64,000 nucleotides of DNA from Plantago ovata (Eukaryota; Streptophyta; Magnoliopsida; Lamiales; Plantaginaceae), in assembly GCA_028274465.1 (NCBI GenBank), contig CM051455.1, positions 70,600,985 through 70,664,984 on the forward strand, given 5' to 3'. The position numbers and the translations under genes are program-made. How positions within the stretch are numbered: the first letter of the stretch is position 1; the number at the start of each line of letters is the position of its first letter. Positions 23,346 to 35,317 of this stretch are shown here, piece after piece. The notes under the pieces are model-generated. The model saw only the letters and a program-made list of their open reading frames with translations, searched no databases and was not told the DNA's origin.

Positions 23346-24490
23346 CCGAATTTATCAGACTCAATTAATCAAATAAATTTGTTTTTAGCCAAAGGCAATT
23401 CACAACTACAACGAAAACCAAGGCACGTAGTGTAGCAGTAAAATAACCTCGAGTGTCGATCTCTAAGGACTATAACTAGCTTTATCTAACTTAACTTAAA
23501 CTATAAACTCAACAAACGTCTTAGCACAAATTTTCTTATCAATAATAATGTAAGTTAGCGATAGTATGATCATTCAAAGCATCAGGTTAATAATCATGCA
23601 TGAAGTACTTGAAAGTTTGCATAGAAATCTAAGATCATGAATTGTCCAATGTGTTCCGTTCAATTCAACACTACGAAGATAGAGGGCTTAGATAGATCAA
23701 AGAAATAAAGCAATAAGTCAAGTCTGAATCGCGTTACAACCAATCATGCATAATTAAGAACCCTAGCTAAGAAATCACATACTATCACGAACGATAGATT
23801 TAGCTACTCATAGATAGATTGCAATCAACAAGAATCAAAGCAAGATTGAATGAAAACATGTTGAAAGAAATAAATAAAAGTAGAAAAATCATGAGATACA
23901 ATGTTACCAACGAAGGTCGTCAATCTCCGAAGAATTTCTAACTCACAAGCAAGAATTGATAAACAACGAGGTCCAGTTGCTATGCTTAGTCCTCCAAATT
24001 GATAAGAAAAAGAGTCTCCTATGCTAAGAATTCCCAGAACAGGCTCTGGAGAATTCGTCTCTCAAAATAATGTGAAAAGGTATGAAAAACGTAGAAACAG
24101 GTGAAACTATATATAGGAGTGCGGAAGACGTGGGGCGAACCGCCCGGGAGCTCCAGTGGCGGTGGACGCGTTTTCTTGACTTGATTTCCTTTTTGGACTC
24201 CAATTTTGCCTTCTAGTGATCTTTAAGCCTTGAAACTCGACCCCTAGACTTCAAATCTCGTTCGGAATATTCTAGATACACCACGGATGACCACGAAACA
24301 CCGAATCTTCATTCTCTTCAACATAATTGCGCATAAAAAGACGTTTTTTACCTAAAACCTGAAAAATGCAAAGAAAGGAAAACGTCACACTATTCTAATA
24401 AAATGCACTAAAATATAAGCTAAATTATCATAGAGGATAGTTAAATTGGTGAAAAAGACTCGAATGAAAGTGTAAAATACACGTTCATCA
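23346..24490 (-). repeat. Athila-like LTR 2 of the coding-free derivative
   Basis: Close copy of LTR 1, slightly shorter at its left edge and carrying a single GGGGCG palindrome near 24131-24147 beside TATA-like CTATATATAG at 24108-24117. Confidence 0.85.
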
Positions 24491-25646
24491 AACTCCCCAA
24501 ACCGAACCTTTACTTGTCCTCAAAAAACTAAGCTAGACTCTAATGCAAAACCCCAATGCAACACACAAAATGGAGTCTCATGCCAAATGAAATGAACTAA
24601 TCTATTGAGTCTATCAAAAACTTATGAACAATGACCATACAAATCATAACATGGATATTGGTTGAAGAATGCCTCGATTGACTCATACACATTCACATAT
24701 GCTCTATGTTAAACAAGATAGTCTCTTGTAACATTCTCTACCTGGACCTAGTCAGTGACGACGTAATGAAACATGTTAAAATACGAATGGTTGTCCTGTG
24801 CTTATGAAACTGAGGACTTACTACTGTTGACCAAGTTAAGACTTTTCCTCAAAGAGGTCGAACCAATACTGCCTTTCATCAAACGAAGGAGAGTTCCCTA
24901 AAAGTTCACACTCCCCTATTCTACCCATCTCTCAAGCAAAGTCATAAACTAATCACCACTTCCTGAATGGCAGGACGAGGGTGGTCTAGAACAGATGACA
25001 CTCAAACAATCAAAAGACAAAAAATTACAACTCGATTACGAAAATTACAAAAATTGAAAAACGAGACTAACACTTTGCTAAACTGCTTTTTGGCTTTCTT
25101 TGGACCCTTCTTTGCTTTTTTGGGGTCTATTTTTCTTTTTTTTTCTTTTCCAGATCTTTTCTTTTTCCTGGAATTTTTTTTCTCTTTTTTTTCGATTTTT
25201 TTTTTATATATAGCCAGCAGTAGCACAACGAAAAAGAAATTACAATGACTCACAAACGACCTTCCCAAACCTATTCGAAAGAATAGGTTGAAGCACAAAC
25301 TTTACGAAAAAGGAAAACAAACTCACAACAGTCAAAATCGAAAAACAAGTCATCATAACGGTATAACCCCCTCCCCAAACCTATTCGAAAGAATAGGTTT
25401 CAAACATAGGATCACAAAATCTCACACTACCTCCCTCCTAGGCATTTAGCAATCTCAAAGCAAGGTGAAGACTTGTTGCCTCTTAGGTACATAATTACTC
25501 GGGAAAACAACCACAAGACTCTAACATGCATCATCCTATTATAAAGGCCTTCGTGAACCGCAGTAGAGAAAACACCACTAAGTGATGTCGAGCCTACCAA
25601 GTTTAACTAAGTGCAAACATAAATGTGACAAGCCAAGCGAGAAAAA
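24491..25646 (-). repeat. Athila-like 3' non-coding region, copy 2
   Basis: Nearly identical to 22190-23345, with hairpins at 25268-25289 and 25378-25399. Its junction with the following LTR is the same as in copy 1, so the two units derive from one tandem duplication. Confidence 0.85.
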
Positions 25647-26811
25647 CCGAATTTATCAGACTCATTAATCAAATAAATTTGTTTTTAGCCAAAGGCAATT
25701 CACAACTACAACGAAAACCAAGGCACGTAGTGTAGCAGTAAAATAACCTCGAGTGTCGATCTCTAGGGACTATAACTAGCTTTATCTAACTTAACTTAAA
25801 CTATAAACTCAACAAACGTCTTAGCACAAATTTTCTTATCAATAATAATGTAAGTTAGCGATAGTATGATCATTCAAAGCATCAGGTTAATAATCATGCA
25901 AGAAGTACTTGAAAGTTTGCATAGAAATCTAAGATCATGAATTGTCCAATGTGTTCCGTTTAATTCAACACTACGAAGATAGAGGGCTTAGATAGATCAA
26001 AGAAATAAAGCAATAAGTCAAGTCTGAATCGCGTTACAGCCAATCATGCATAATTAAGAACCCTAGCTAAGAAATCACATACTATCACGAACGATAGATT
26101 TAGCTACTCATAGATAGATTGCAATCAACAAGAATCAAAGCAAGATTGAATTAAAACATGTTGAAAGAAATAAATAAAAGTAGAAAAATCATGAGATACA
26201 ATGTTACCAACGAAGGTCGTCAATCTCCGAAGAATTTCTAACTCACAAGCAAGAATTGATAAACAACGAGGTCCAATTGCTATGCTTAGTCCTCCAAATT
26301 GATAAGAAAAAGAGTCTCCTATGCTAAGAATTCCCAGAACAGGCTCTGGAGAATTCGTCTCTCAAAATAATGTGAAAAGGTATGAAAAATGTAGAAACAG
26401 GCGAAACTATATATAGGAGTGCGGAACACGTGGGGCGAACCTCCCCACATCCCGGGCGAACCGCCCGGGAGCTCCAGTGGCGGTGGATGCGTTTTCTTGA
26501 CTTGATTTCGTTTTTGGACTCAAATTTTGCCTTCTAGTGACCTTTAAGCCTTGAAACTCGACCCCTAGACCTCAAATCTCGTCCGGAGACTTCTAGATAC
26601 AACACGGATGACCACCAAACAACGAATCTTCATTCTCTTCAACATAATTGCCCATAAAAACACGTTTTTTACCTAAAACCTGAAAAATGCAAAGAAAGGG
26701 AAACATGACACTATTCGAATAAAATGCACTAAAATATAAGCTAAATTATCATAGAGGATAGCTAAATTGGTGAAAAAGACTCGAATGAAAGTGTAAAATA
26801 CACGTTCATCA
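25647..26811 (-). repeat. Athila-like LTR 3 of the coding-free derivative
   Basis: Two palindromes near 26431-26470, TATA-like CTATATATAG at 26408-26417, outer end CACGTTCATCA followed by the GGTGT duplication. Confidence 0.85.
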
Positions 26812-27082
26812 GGTGTCACCTTGACGTAAGGTGCTCCTCGTGCCCAATAGCTGCATTGTCCGTGTAATGAGCTCATCTTGAGGGTTGGCCTTTTAGTCAT
26901 GGTCAGACCTTATGTTGGTCGAGCCACACCTTAGTGACATACTTGGGTGTGGTCGCGCCCCTTGAGGGACAACCCATGATGCTTCGTCGCACTCTTAGAC
27001 CTCTCCAGTTCGTACATGCGGACTGGACATATTTCAACACCAACATATGTCCCCCTAGTTTCCAATTATCTTTGTAGAAGAT
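26812..27082 (-). repeat. Third-family LTR, right part, with polypurine tract
   Basis: Continues the LTR of 20385-20970 after the insertion. In minus reading the LTR would start TGTTGGTGTTGAAATATG at 27045, preceded by purine-rich GGAAACTAGGGGGACATA (27063 down to 27046), a fitting 3' LTR and polypurine tract. Together the two parts give about 0.8 kb. Only about 20 bp of interior follows before an Athila-like LTR. Confidence 0.55.
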
Positions 27083-27690
27083 TGATGACAGTGTTTCTTA
27101 CACTATCATTCGAGTCTTTTTTCACCAATTTAGCTATCCTCTTGCATGCATTTTAGTGCATTTTGTAAGAATAGTGTCACGTTTCTATTTCTTTTGTTCT
27201 TTTCAGGTTTTAGGTGGAAATCGCGTTTTTGGATGTAATTCATGGCGAAACAATGATGTTTTGGTGCAACGAGATCACCCGTGGTGTGTCAAGGAGTATC
27301 GGGATGAGTTTCAAGGCCAAGAGATCAAGTTTCGGAGCTCAAAACCGTGCAAGGGGCCGAATTCGGGGATCCAAAGGAGGAATTCCGCACGGGCCGCGTT
27401 CTGCCCGTGTGGGGCGCACCGCCCCGCCGTGTACGCGGCGGTGCGCCGCGGAGCTTCCGACAGCTCTATATATATATCCCAAAATTTGCGAATTTTCATC
27501 TCTTTTCATATTTTTCCAGACATAAACCCTAGAGCTTGTTCTGGGGATATTTTCTCTTAGAAACTTTGTAACTTAGCAATTTTTGGAGCTAGAGGAGAGA
27601 TTTGGACACTGTTTAATCTCACCTTGCTAGATCTTTGTGAGTTTTAGCCATTCACCGGAGATTCACAACCTTTGGTGGTAACCTTGTATC
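27083..27690 (+). repeat. Diverged Athila-like LTR, 5' part (plus strand)
   Basis: Begins TGATGACAGTGTTTCTTACAC and follows the same order as 4562-5756 (CATTCGAGTC, CAGGTTTTAGG, GC palindromes near 27405-27455, TATA-like CTATATATATAT at 27465-27477, GGAGATTCACAACCTTTGGT) but is clearly more diverged. A Sirevirus-like LTR starts at 27691. GC-rich open frames across 27156-27560 are not supported as genes. Confidence 0.75.
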
Positions 27691-29271
27691 TGTTGGTCCC
27701 TTTAAACAACAAGAAAAGACTAGGCGGGGGGGGGGGGGGGGGTGAATAGTCTTTTCAAACTTTCGTCGTTTAAAAACTTTCTCAGCAAGTACTTATTACT
27801 TTTCGGTAATGAGTTTGTTGATACTTAACTTTCTCAGCAAACGCAAGTTACTTCTCAGTAACTAGTTTTGCTGATACTTAAAATCAGAGAGCGGAAGTCT
27901 TTGATACAATAAGTGCTTTGTCAGTAAGTGAAAGTTTCAGCAAGTGAACTGAGTGACTATGTACAGATAGATATGCTTTGCTGAAAACTAAATACAGTAC
28001 GTAAATCACACAAACACTTTTTATAGTGGTATATGAGAGTGGTGTAATCTCTCAACTAATCCACTTTGTCCTTTCTAGGACTGAATCCACTAGGATAAGT
28101 TTGAGGTTCCTTACAACACCTATCTAGAGCGATTCAAACAGAAACCAAAGCACACTTGCTTCGTTTCCAACCTAACTAGAGAACGAAACCTTGTTCTCCA
28201 CCAAACTTCGGACTTATAATCATCAACACTATGCTCGATTAAGTTCCCCCTGAATATCACGCCTGAAAGGGTGTATTTTCAGTTAGAGAGGTTTGGGATG
28301 AGATAACTTAATTATAACTTATTCAGTTACAACAAGTAATCTAAGAAACAAAACTTTGAATATTTTGCAGTAGACAAGTTTGATTGTTTCTGGTGTCAAG
28401 ACTTGTTCTTGTTCGAAAGAAAGAACACTTAACTAATTTCTTAGCCGAGTATGTTCTACTTCTTCATAAGTAGCTTTTTCAAGCTTTAAGTCTTGGAACG
28501 GATCAATGGCAGTAAAGAGTATTTGAAGGGTATGTGAGTTTAAGCACAAGTGAGAGTTTGATCATGTTGTTGACACACTTCAACTCTTTGCCGGATGACT
28601 TCTATTTATAGTGAATTAAGGAGCCGTTTGAATTTCAAACTCTAAGGCTTTTGTTCCTTAAGATGTCACTATCTTGCTTTTGTAATTTCAGCAACGTCCT
28701 TTGTTTGTCTTCTAGTCTTCATGTCCTTCGCGTGCATGCTTTGCATTTAATGCTCATTTGAATGAAATTCAAACAGTAACATTGGAGCGCAAATGCAATT
28801 ACTTTCAGCAAGAGGTCACAAATGTTCATCAGCAAGTGGTCAGTCTCAGTTTCAGCAAGCACAACCTACTCTGTCGTTTAGATTTTCACTTATGCAATGC
28901 TGTTGCGGAAGTTTCCACTTTCTGAGCAACATGTGCCTTTGTAGATACCAGTCTTCAGAAATCTTCTAGTCTTCAGATCTTCGAATTCTTCAAGTTTCTG
29001 AACGGTTCTAAATTCTTCAATAGTTTGTTTGTGTAAACAAAGTACATCATCAGCAAATGCTTCAATAGATTGTATTTCTTTTCAGAAAACAAGATACATC
29101 ATAAGCGGTAAAACTAACCTATCTAGCACCTACTCTAAGTCTTCAGCAATCGTTCCTCTTGTACAATGTCCTTAAAATTCTAAATTCCTATGGACCTTAA
29201 GAGTACTAGTTACTGGACTTTCCTTAATTTAACATGGTTAATTGCTCATCAAAATTACAAGTTTCCTAACA
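27691..29271 (-). repeat. Sirevirus-like 3' LTR (minus strand)
   Basis: About 1581 bp, TGTTGGTCCC to CCTAACA on plus, with the longest G-tract of the family (near 27725-27742). It is the 3' LTR of the minus-strand element whose env-like frame follows at 29536. Confidence 0.88.
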
Positions 29272-29535
29272 ATTTTCCCCCTTTTTGATGTTAGCAATCC
29301 ATGGCTAAATTAATTGTTACCCTTTTAGAGGTTTCTGATGTTTAATAAATCAGTTGATTAATGCAAGCATACTTGAATAATTAAACAGTAAGCATAAGTA
29401 AATTGCATAATAAAAAACGAATAAGATTCAAAAGCTTCATTGCAGATAGTTATCTTTCAGTAAGTTTACAGGAAAGATCAGAGATAACTACACAAAATCA
29501 GCAAACAAAAACTTGAACAGAACTATTACAGAGAG
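29272..29535 (-). other. 3' untranslated region and polypurine tract (minus strand)
   Basis: Adjacent to the LTR; in sense it ends in AAAAAGGGGGAAAAT, like the 15986 tract. No gene seen. Confidence 0.7.
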
Positions 29536-31872
29536 TTAAGCTCTTTCAGAGGATTTTCTCAAAATCTCTCTTACACTCCTTTGTAAGAGAGTGAATTGAA
29601 TACAGTCCTTTGTGTAATCTTCAAGTAGGTTACGGACTTGTAGTTGAAGAATCCTTGCATTTTTGCAGGCGGTATGATAATGCTTTTCAGCATTCATTTC
29701 CATGTAGTGAACTACCCACAAATGCATGCCCCAATTGCTGGCATGGAGAAGTTGTGTATCTGAAATGCTTTTAGGATGAATCTTCCTTAACCAGAGAAGA
29801 TCTTCTTCTTGATCCTTAGCAGTGAGATAGAAATACTCATAAGGAATCAATCCAAGTTTCTTCTTTGATTTCTTGGTCACAAGGTCAGAGTAATAGGCAA
29901 CACCAATTGGTTTTATCAAATCAGGTTCTTGTCTTATGGACTTACCAATTGAAGTTCTTCTTACCAAGACTTCTAGATTCAGCCATCTCCCAACAATATT
30001 TCTTGGTAGGGAAGGAGGATCCCTTTCTTTTCTTTTCAACTTGAGATCAATCCAAGTATAAATTTGGTTCAGTATAGCAGTTGTAAAGAACTCATTTACC
30101 AGCAAGTCTTCCAGCTTTAAGATCCAACAACCATGAACGTCTCTGATCACGTTCTGAGTGGTTTCCTCATTGCTGGTCTTTGTATATTCAATGCCGGAGC
30201 CAATAGCAATGCTGGCCATCCTCTTTTCTTCCTGTCTTTGCCTTCTTCTTCTTCACTTTGCATTGTCTTGATCTCTTGCTGAAGATCTTGAGTCAGAAGA
30301 GAAATTCTTTGAATGGCCAGACGGAGTTAAGGCTATAATTGGTCTAGCTCTTATGGCTTGAGCTATGGTCTGATTGTCATCATCATCATCATCTTCATTA
30401 ATCGGATCTTGATGACTTTCAGTATGACAGAATTCTTGAGTTTCAGCAGCAGTTTTTCTCTTTTTCGGACTTGCTGAACTCAACTCAGATTATGCTTGTC
30501 TTTTAGAACTTTGCTCTCTTTCAGCAAGAGGTTCTATAGTCAGTGGCGCTTCAGTAGGGGTTTTCTTCCTTGATGATCTCTTTTGCTTATCTTCCCCCTT
30601 AGACGTGGATTGCATCATTGGAGTAATGTGCAAAGAGAAGAACTCATTGCAATTTTCAGCAAGAGTGCTTAGGCTGTTGTATTTCATAATGATTGTTTGC
30701 TGATCAGAGGTCAGCTTTTACAATTCTTGTTTAATACTCACCATATTCTCCTCATGTTTGCGCTCTGTTGCGACCTTATCTTCAATGAATGTCTGAGCCT
30801 TGACTAATGCAGACTTTGCTAACCGGAGTGCTTGACTTACATCTTCTTCATAGCTTTTGTGGTAAAGACTGATGTCTTTCTGAGCTATTGTAAGTGTAGT
30901 AGTGCGTTTCAGCAAAGTAGCCAATATTTTTCCAATATCAAGTGGACTCTCAGCAAGCAGTGCATCATCTTCTACTTTGCAGGCTTTGTGGTCTTCCATA
31001 AGTGCCAAATTCTTGGAGTAAAATCCTCCACACGTGGAAACGACACTAAATTTGGGGTCAAGGAATGAACTTTGAGCTCAGAAGCAAATTGATCATATTG
31101 TGTTATCAATTGACTTCTCAAGTCATCTCCTACATCATGTTCGTAGTCAGGATGAGGAATTTCAACCACTTTGGGGTCTTTCTTTGAATTATCATCCTCA
31201 TTTGCTGAAAGATCATCTTCATCCTCAGATTCATCAAGGCCAGCAACCTTGGAACCTAAATTGGCAGCTTCATTCCTTTCTCGTTGAGTGGTTGCTGATG
31301 GCAACGCTTCAGACTCAACGACTGGAGTTTCACCAGTAGTAAGTTTATTGAGTAATTGCTGAGGGAAACGTTTGAGACTCAATTGCTGGAGTTTCACCAG
31401 TAGTAAGTGGAAGGGAGGGGACTTCCTGTGGCTTTACTCCTGAAGATTGAGCAATATCCAAATTCTGCGTATGCCTTGCATGAATTTGGAGACTGTTTTG
31501 AAGTGCTCTTTGGTAATCTTCATCCATTTCTTCATCATCTTCAAGGTTTGGATCAGTGACCTTGGCATCGAGTAAAGATAACTCGGCATCAGAAAGCTTG
31601 CCTTTGCCAAGTTTCAAAGCGGCTTGCTTTCTGGCGTATTCTTCCTCAGTATCAGCGCCTTGAACAGGTGCTTGAGTACTTGTCTCAGCAGGAGCAGGTT
31701 GAGATTCTTGCTGAGTTGGTGTTTGTTCAGCTTGCTGATTGTCTTGATTCTCAGTTTCAGCAACTGACAATTTGAGTCCGCCAGCATCAGGACTAGGACC
31801 TTGATTATCATTATCGTCGTCCTTTTTATCCATATAATCTTTCCCTTCATCATCACTGGGATCAGTAGGGAT
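29536..31872 (-). pseudogene. Sirevirus-like env-like acidic frame, copy C (C-terminal part)
   Basis: Inverted copy of the second half of the frame at 10929-15735. The C-terminal segment (NVIRDVHGCWILKLEDLL to SVREILRKSSERA) is open over 227 codons and matches copy A closely; upstream come the acidic, Gln/Ala/Thr-rich blocks (QAEQTPTQQESQPAP; EDDEEMDEDYQRAL). The frame is interrupted at 31873 by the insertion of a whole Athila-like element and resumes at 37472. Several additional breaks are present. The conservation of the C-terminal block between copies suggests it was the most constrained part while the element was active. Confidence 0.65.
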
Positions 31873-32051
31873 TGATGAACGTATTTTTGACGCATTCATC
31901 TTGTCTTTTTTACCTTCTTTTGCTATCTTTTAGCCTTGTTTTTTGGTTAGTTTTGTAGAATAGTGCCACGTTTATTGTTTTCTGCATTTTCAGGCACTTA
32001 AGTACGAAATGGCGTTTTTGGAGCTAAAAACGAGCTTTTTTGATAGAAAAT
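31873..32051 (+). repeat. Short 5' LTR of the gag-protease element
   Basis: TGATGAACGTATTTTTGACG followed by CATTCATC makes a terminal hairpin (arms GATGAACG and CATTCATC here). Shares its full length with the starts of the LTRs at 36964, 49421, 55024 and 60725. Confidence 0.75.
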
Positions 32052-32830
32052 AGCTCGAGAATTTTGTTCTCCATCTTGGGCGACCAGGAGCTGGTGTTAC
32101 GGATGATGATCTCCGTTTGAAGGTCATTTCTATGGGGCTAGGTGATCGTGCAAAGGCTTGGCTTAATACTTCTGAGGCCGGGTCTTTGACAACATTGGAT
32201 CTTTGTTTTGATAAGTTCATGGAGCGTTACTACCCCGCTTCCAAGACGATGGCTATGAAGAGCCAAATTAGCTCCTTCGAGCAGAGGTATGATGAGCCTT
32301 TCCACGAGGCCTATGATCGATTCATGGGGTTGCATCATCGATGTCCACATAACGGGTATGATAAAGGTCAGCTTCTCCAATTTTTTTACAATGGTTTACA
32401 TCCCGAGATTCAATCTCAAGTGGATAGTATTTGTGGAGGTAGTATGGGGGAGTTGCTTCCTTCTCAAGCTCAAGTGAAGCTGTACATGATGTACCGGAAT
32501 TCCCAAAACCGGAATGCGAGGGCTCGTGTTCTCCAAAAGGAGCAAAGAGGTGAGGCCAAGGTAGTGGTAGAACAAGATGCCTTCGATGGGTTCGCCCATG
32601 AAGTGAAGCAAGCTTTGAGGCAAAGCGTTCCTTCTCCTTCTACGGAAGTTTGTGGTGTGTGCAAGAACTATGGGCACCCGGCCTATTTATGCCGTTCCGA
32701 ATTTGCTAGAGAGCAATATATCACGAACGATGTCCGTCAAGAAGTGTATGCTGTTGAGGGAGAGAAAGTAGTTGGAGATGTGAACTACGGGCAAGGATAT
32801 GGCAATATGAGGCCACAAAACCGTGGGCCC
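32052..32830 (+). pseudogene. Athila-like Gag, N-terminal and core part
   Basis: Particle protein of a Ty3/Gypsy element. LGDRAKAWLNTSEAGSLTTL, FMERYYPASKTMAMKSQISSF, and HHRCPHNGYDKGQLLQFFYN are the retrotransposon-gag core in the expected order, about residues 5-100 of the open stretch from 32117. Further on, CGVCKNYGHPAYLCRS is a CX2CX4HX4C-like zinc knuckle. The gene is split by a solo LTR at 32831 and continues at 34146. The extreme N-terminus is not clear next to the short LTR. Broken only by that insertion as far as I can see in this part. Confidence 0.82.
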
Positions 32831-34145
32831 TGATGAACGCGGATGTCGTGCTCCGGATTCAGTAAAATAAATTTGTTATTTAGCCAAAGGCAATCCACAA
32901 CTACAACGAAAACCGTAGTGTAGCAGTAGAATGACTCGAGTGTCGTTCTCTCAGGACTATAACTAGCTTTATCAAATCTAATTTGGAATATAAGAACAGC
33001 AAACAGATAGCAAAGGGGGTTCTAGCAGATAATGGAGATTGGTGATAGTATGATCCTTCTTAGCATAACGGGTCGATAATCATGCATAAATTCCTCGGTC
33101 TTGCATAGAGATCTTTGAATCAATCTAGTGTCCTGTTGCAATTATTAAGCACTACGAAGATAATTGATCTGACAAGTAAATCACTATTGTCCTAACGTGT
33201 TCCATAATTATTCAACACTACGAAGATAAACTCGCGCACAGGTCGACGAGGGTCCAATTTTTCATAATAATTAATACAACATACGAGAATTTAGGTTGTG
33301 CGTGATCAACGAAATAAAGCAATGACACGGAGTATAATGCGCGATATAGCCATTAGCATGATTACCTTCCCTTCGCTAAAAATTCACATACTACCACCAA
33401 CGATAAGCTTAGCTACTCATAATAGGCATGCAATCAACAGAAATCATAGAAGAAAACATGTTGAAAGAATATAATAAAATAAGTAGAATAAAACTGTAAG
33501 ATACAAAGTTACCGAAGGTTGTCAATCTCCGGATGATAGCGATCCTACGAGCTCCAAACTGCTATGAAAAAGAGTCCCCTAAGCTACGGACCCCCAGAAA
33601 AGGCTCTGGGAAGTACCTACCTAAAAGTACAGAGAGAGGTGAGAAAGTATGTCTGGAAAGATATGATTTTCGGAGAAAACTAAGCAACTATATATAGGCT
33701 TCGAATTATTGTGGGGCGGTTCGCCCCACACACGTGGCGGTTCGCCCGGTGTGGGGCGGTTCGCCCCACCTCTGCGGCGGTTCGCCCCGGAGAGAAATTC
33801 GTGGAATTCCGCATTTTCGACGCGTTTTTGGATTTCTTCCCCTTTTCGGACTCGGTTTCTGTCTTCTAGTAGCCTTCTAACCTCCAAATTCGACCCCTAG
33901 ACTCCAAATCCTATCCGGAAACTTTCAGATACTCCAAATAGGCTTCTGGAACACCAATTCCTTGTCAACTTCAATATAATTGCCTGGAAATCTTCGAATT
34001 TCAACCAAAACCTGTAAAATAAAATCTATAGGGAAACGTGACACATATTCTAATAAAATGCACTAAAATATAGCTAAATTAACATAGAGGATAGCTAAAA
34101 TAGGTGAAAAAGACTCGAATGAAAGTGTAAAATACACATTCATCA
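32831..34145 (-). repeat. Solo Athila-like LTR inserted in gag
   Basis: 1315 bp, TGATGAACGCGG to ACATTCATCA, with perfect target duplication GGCCC at 32826-32830 and 34146-34150 and nothing internal: the classic product of LTR-LTR recombination. Four GC palindromes at about 33710-33800 lie next to TATA-like CTATATATAG (33688-33697). Confidence 0.92.
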
Positions 34146-35317
34146 GGCCCCGAGGTGGGTACCAGAATCAAGGCAACCGTGGTTATCTTCATAACCCGGA
34201 TCAATATGCCTATGGGCCTAATCAAGATAGAAGTCGTCTCAGCTATGGGAACAATTGGTATGAAGGAGCACCGCCTTCTAATCCTACACCTCCACCTCAG
34301 ATTGCTAGTTCGGGACCACAAGGTGGAGGGGTGTTTCCTTCACCTCTTGTCTCTTCTCTCAACGATATTGTGTTGAAGACGAATAAGTTTATGGAGCATT
34401 ACTATCGTAATGAAGCTACTAACAATCAGCAGTTTGAGAAGCTTGAGGCTAGTAGTAGCAACCTCCATAAGAAGTTGCGAGAGTTGATAGATCGGGGGGC
34501 TAGTAGAGAGCAAGGGAAGTTTCCCGGGAACACGGAGAAGGCTATGGCCATAACCGTGGTGACCGATTTGCCAGTGGAGATCACGGTTGTGAGAGACAAT
34601 GCACTAGTTGAGGTGCCAAGTTGCAAGATAACTGAAACTTGCAAGGTGAGTGACGAGGTCGAGACTCCTAAGTTGGTTATGGAAGAGGAAGTTGTCGCAC
34701 AATCTGATGCGATAGTTGAACAGGTGAAAGAAACCTCATCGTCTGAGGATGAGATGGTGGATATGGTGGAAGTGCCCATCCAAGAGAGCTTCGATGTTGA
34801 AATCGGCTTGCGGAAGAAGGACGGAATAGTGGCAACTCTAGACACGGGAGCGGGTGTGCATGTTATACCCTTGAACGTGTATGAAGAGTCGGGTTTGTCT
34901 GGCTTGAGACCTATGAAATGCATGGTGCAATTAGTGGATGTGTCCATGAAAAAGCCGTTGGGTGTGATTGAGAACTTGGCGGTGAGGGTTGCCGGTGTGG
35001 AGGTGAAGACTAATTTCATCGTTATGCCTACATCTTCTGCTAAGCTCAAAGAGGTGGTTCTCTTGGGTAGAGCCTTCATCAACAAAGTGCGTATGGTCAT
35101 AGACATGTATCGCCGAACATGTCACTTTGAGGTAAATGGCAAGCAACATACGTTGCGAGCCATTGTTGATTCATGTGCTTATGTTGATACTAACGAACTT
35201 GTAGGATTTTTTGGTCCACTTTATGTTCGTCAAGATGTGCAGGGAATTGATGCTTTGAGAGGCAATTGGAGGGGGAAGTCTAGTCCCGAGGCGAAATCAA
35301 TTCTGCATGAGTTGTGA
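34146..35317 (+). CDS. Athila-like Gag C-terminus and aspartic protease
   Basis: Continues gag after the solo LTR. A Gln/Asn-rich tail and a likely coiled coil (EATNNQQFEKLEASSSNLHKKLREL, here abridged in meaning only to about 34400-34490) lead to the Athila block RGASREQGKFPGNTEKA, an acidic linker, and then the pepsin-like protease: catalytic TLDTGAGVHVIP (Asp-Thr-Gly at 34841-34849), a flap region, and the C-terminal VVLLGRAFINKVRMVID that matches the Leu-Leu-Gly-Arg motif of gypsy proteases. The stop codon is at about 35315. In autonomous relatives reverse transcriptase would follow; here a non-coding region does. Open frame from 34331; homologous to 42291-43526. Confidence 0.82.

Larger units (their letters stand above)
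20976..26811 (-). mobile_element. Coding-free Athila-like derivative: LTR, 3' region, LTR, 3' region, LTR
   Basis: A 5.8 kb insertion bounded by LTR ends (TGATGAACC at left, TTCATCA at right) and a perfect 5-bp target duplication GGTGT at 20971-20975 and 26812-26816. Inside are three LTRs in the same orientation separated by two nearly identical copies of the Athila 3' non-coding region, repeat period about 2.3 kb. No gag, pol or primer site is seen. The duplication shows it occupies one insertion site, so the internal tandem structure probably arose afterwards by recombination. Confidence 0.85.

Noticed and set aside
20976-26811. True satellite array
   Set aside because: Only two units plus one LTR, inside a single target duplication; better described as a rearranged element.
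27156-27560. Arg/Ala/Pro-rich small protein genes
   Set aside because: They cross the GC palindromes and TATA box of an Athila-like LTR, with several overlapping frames on both strands.
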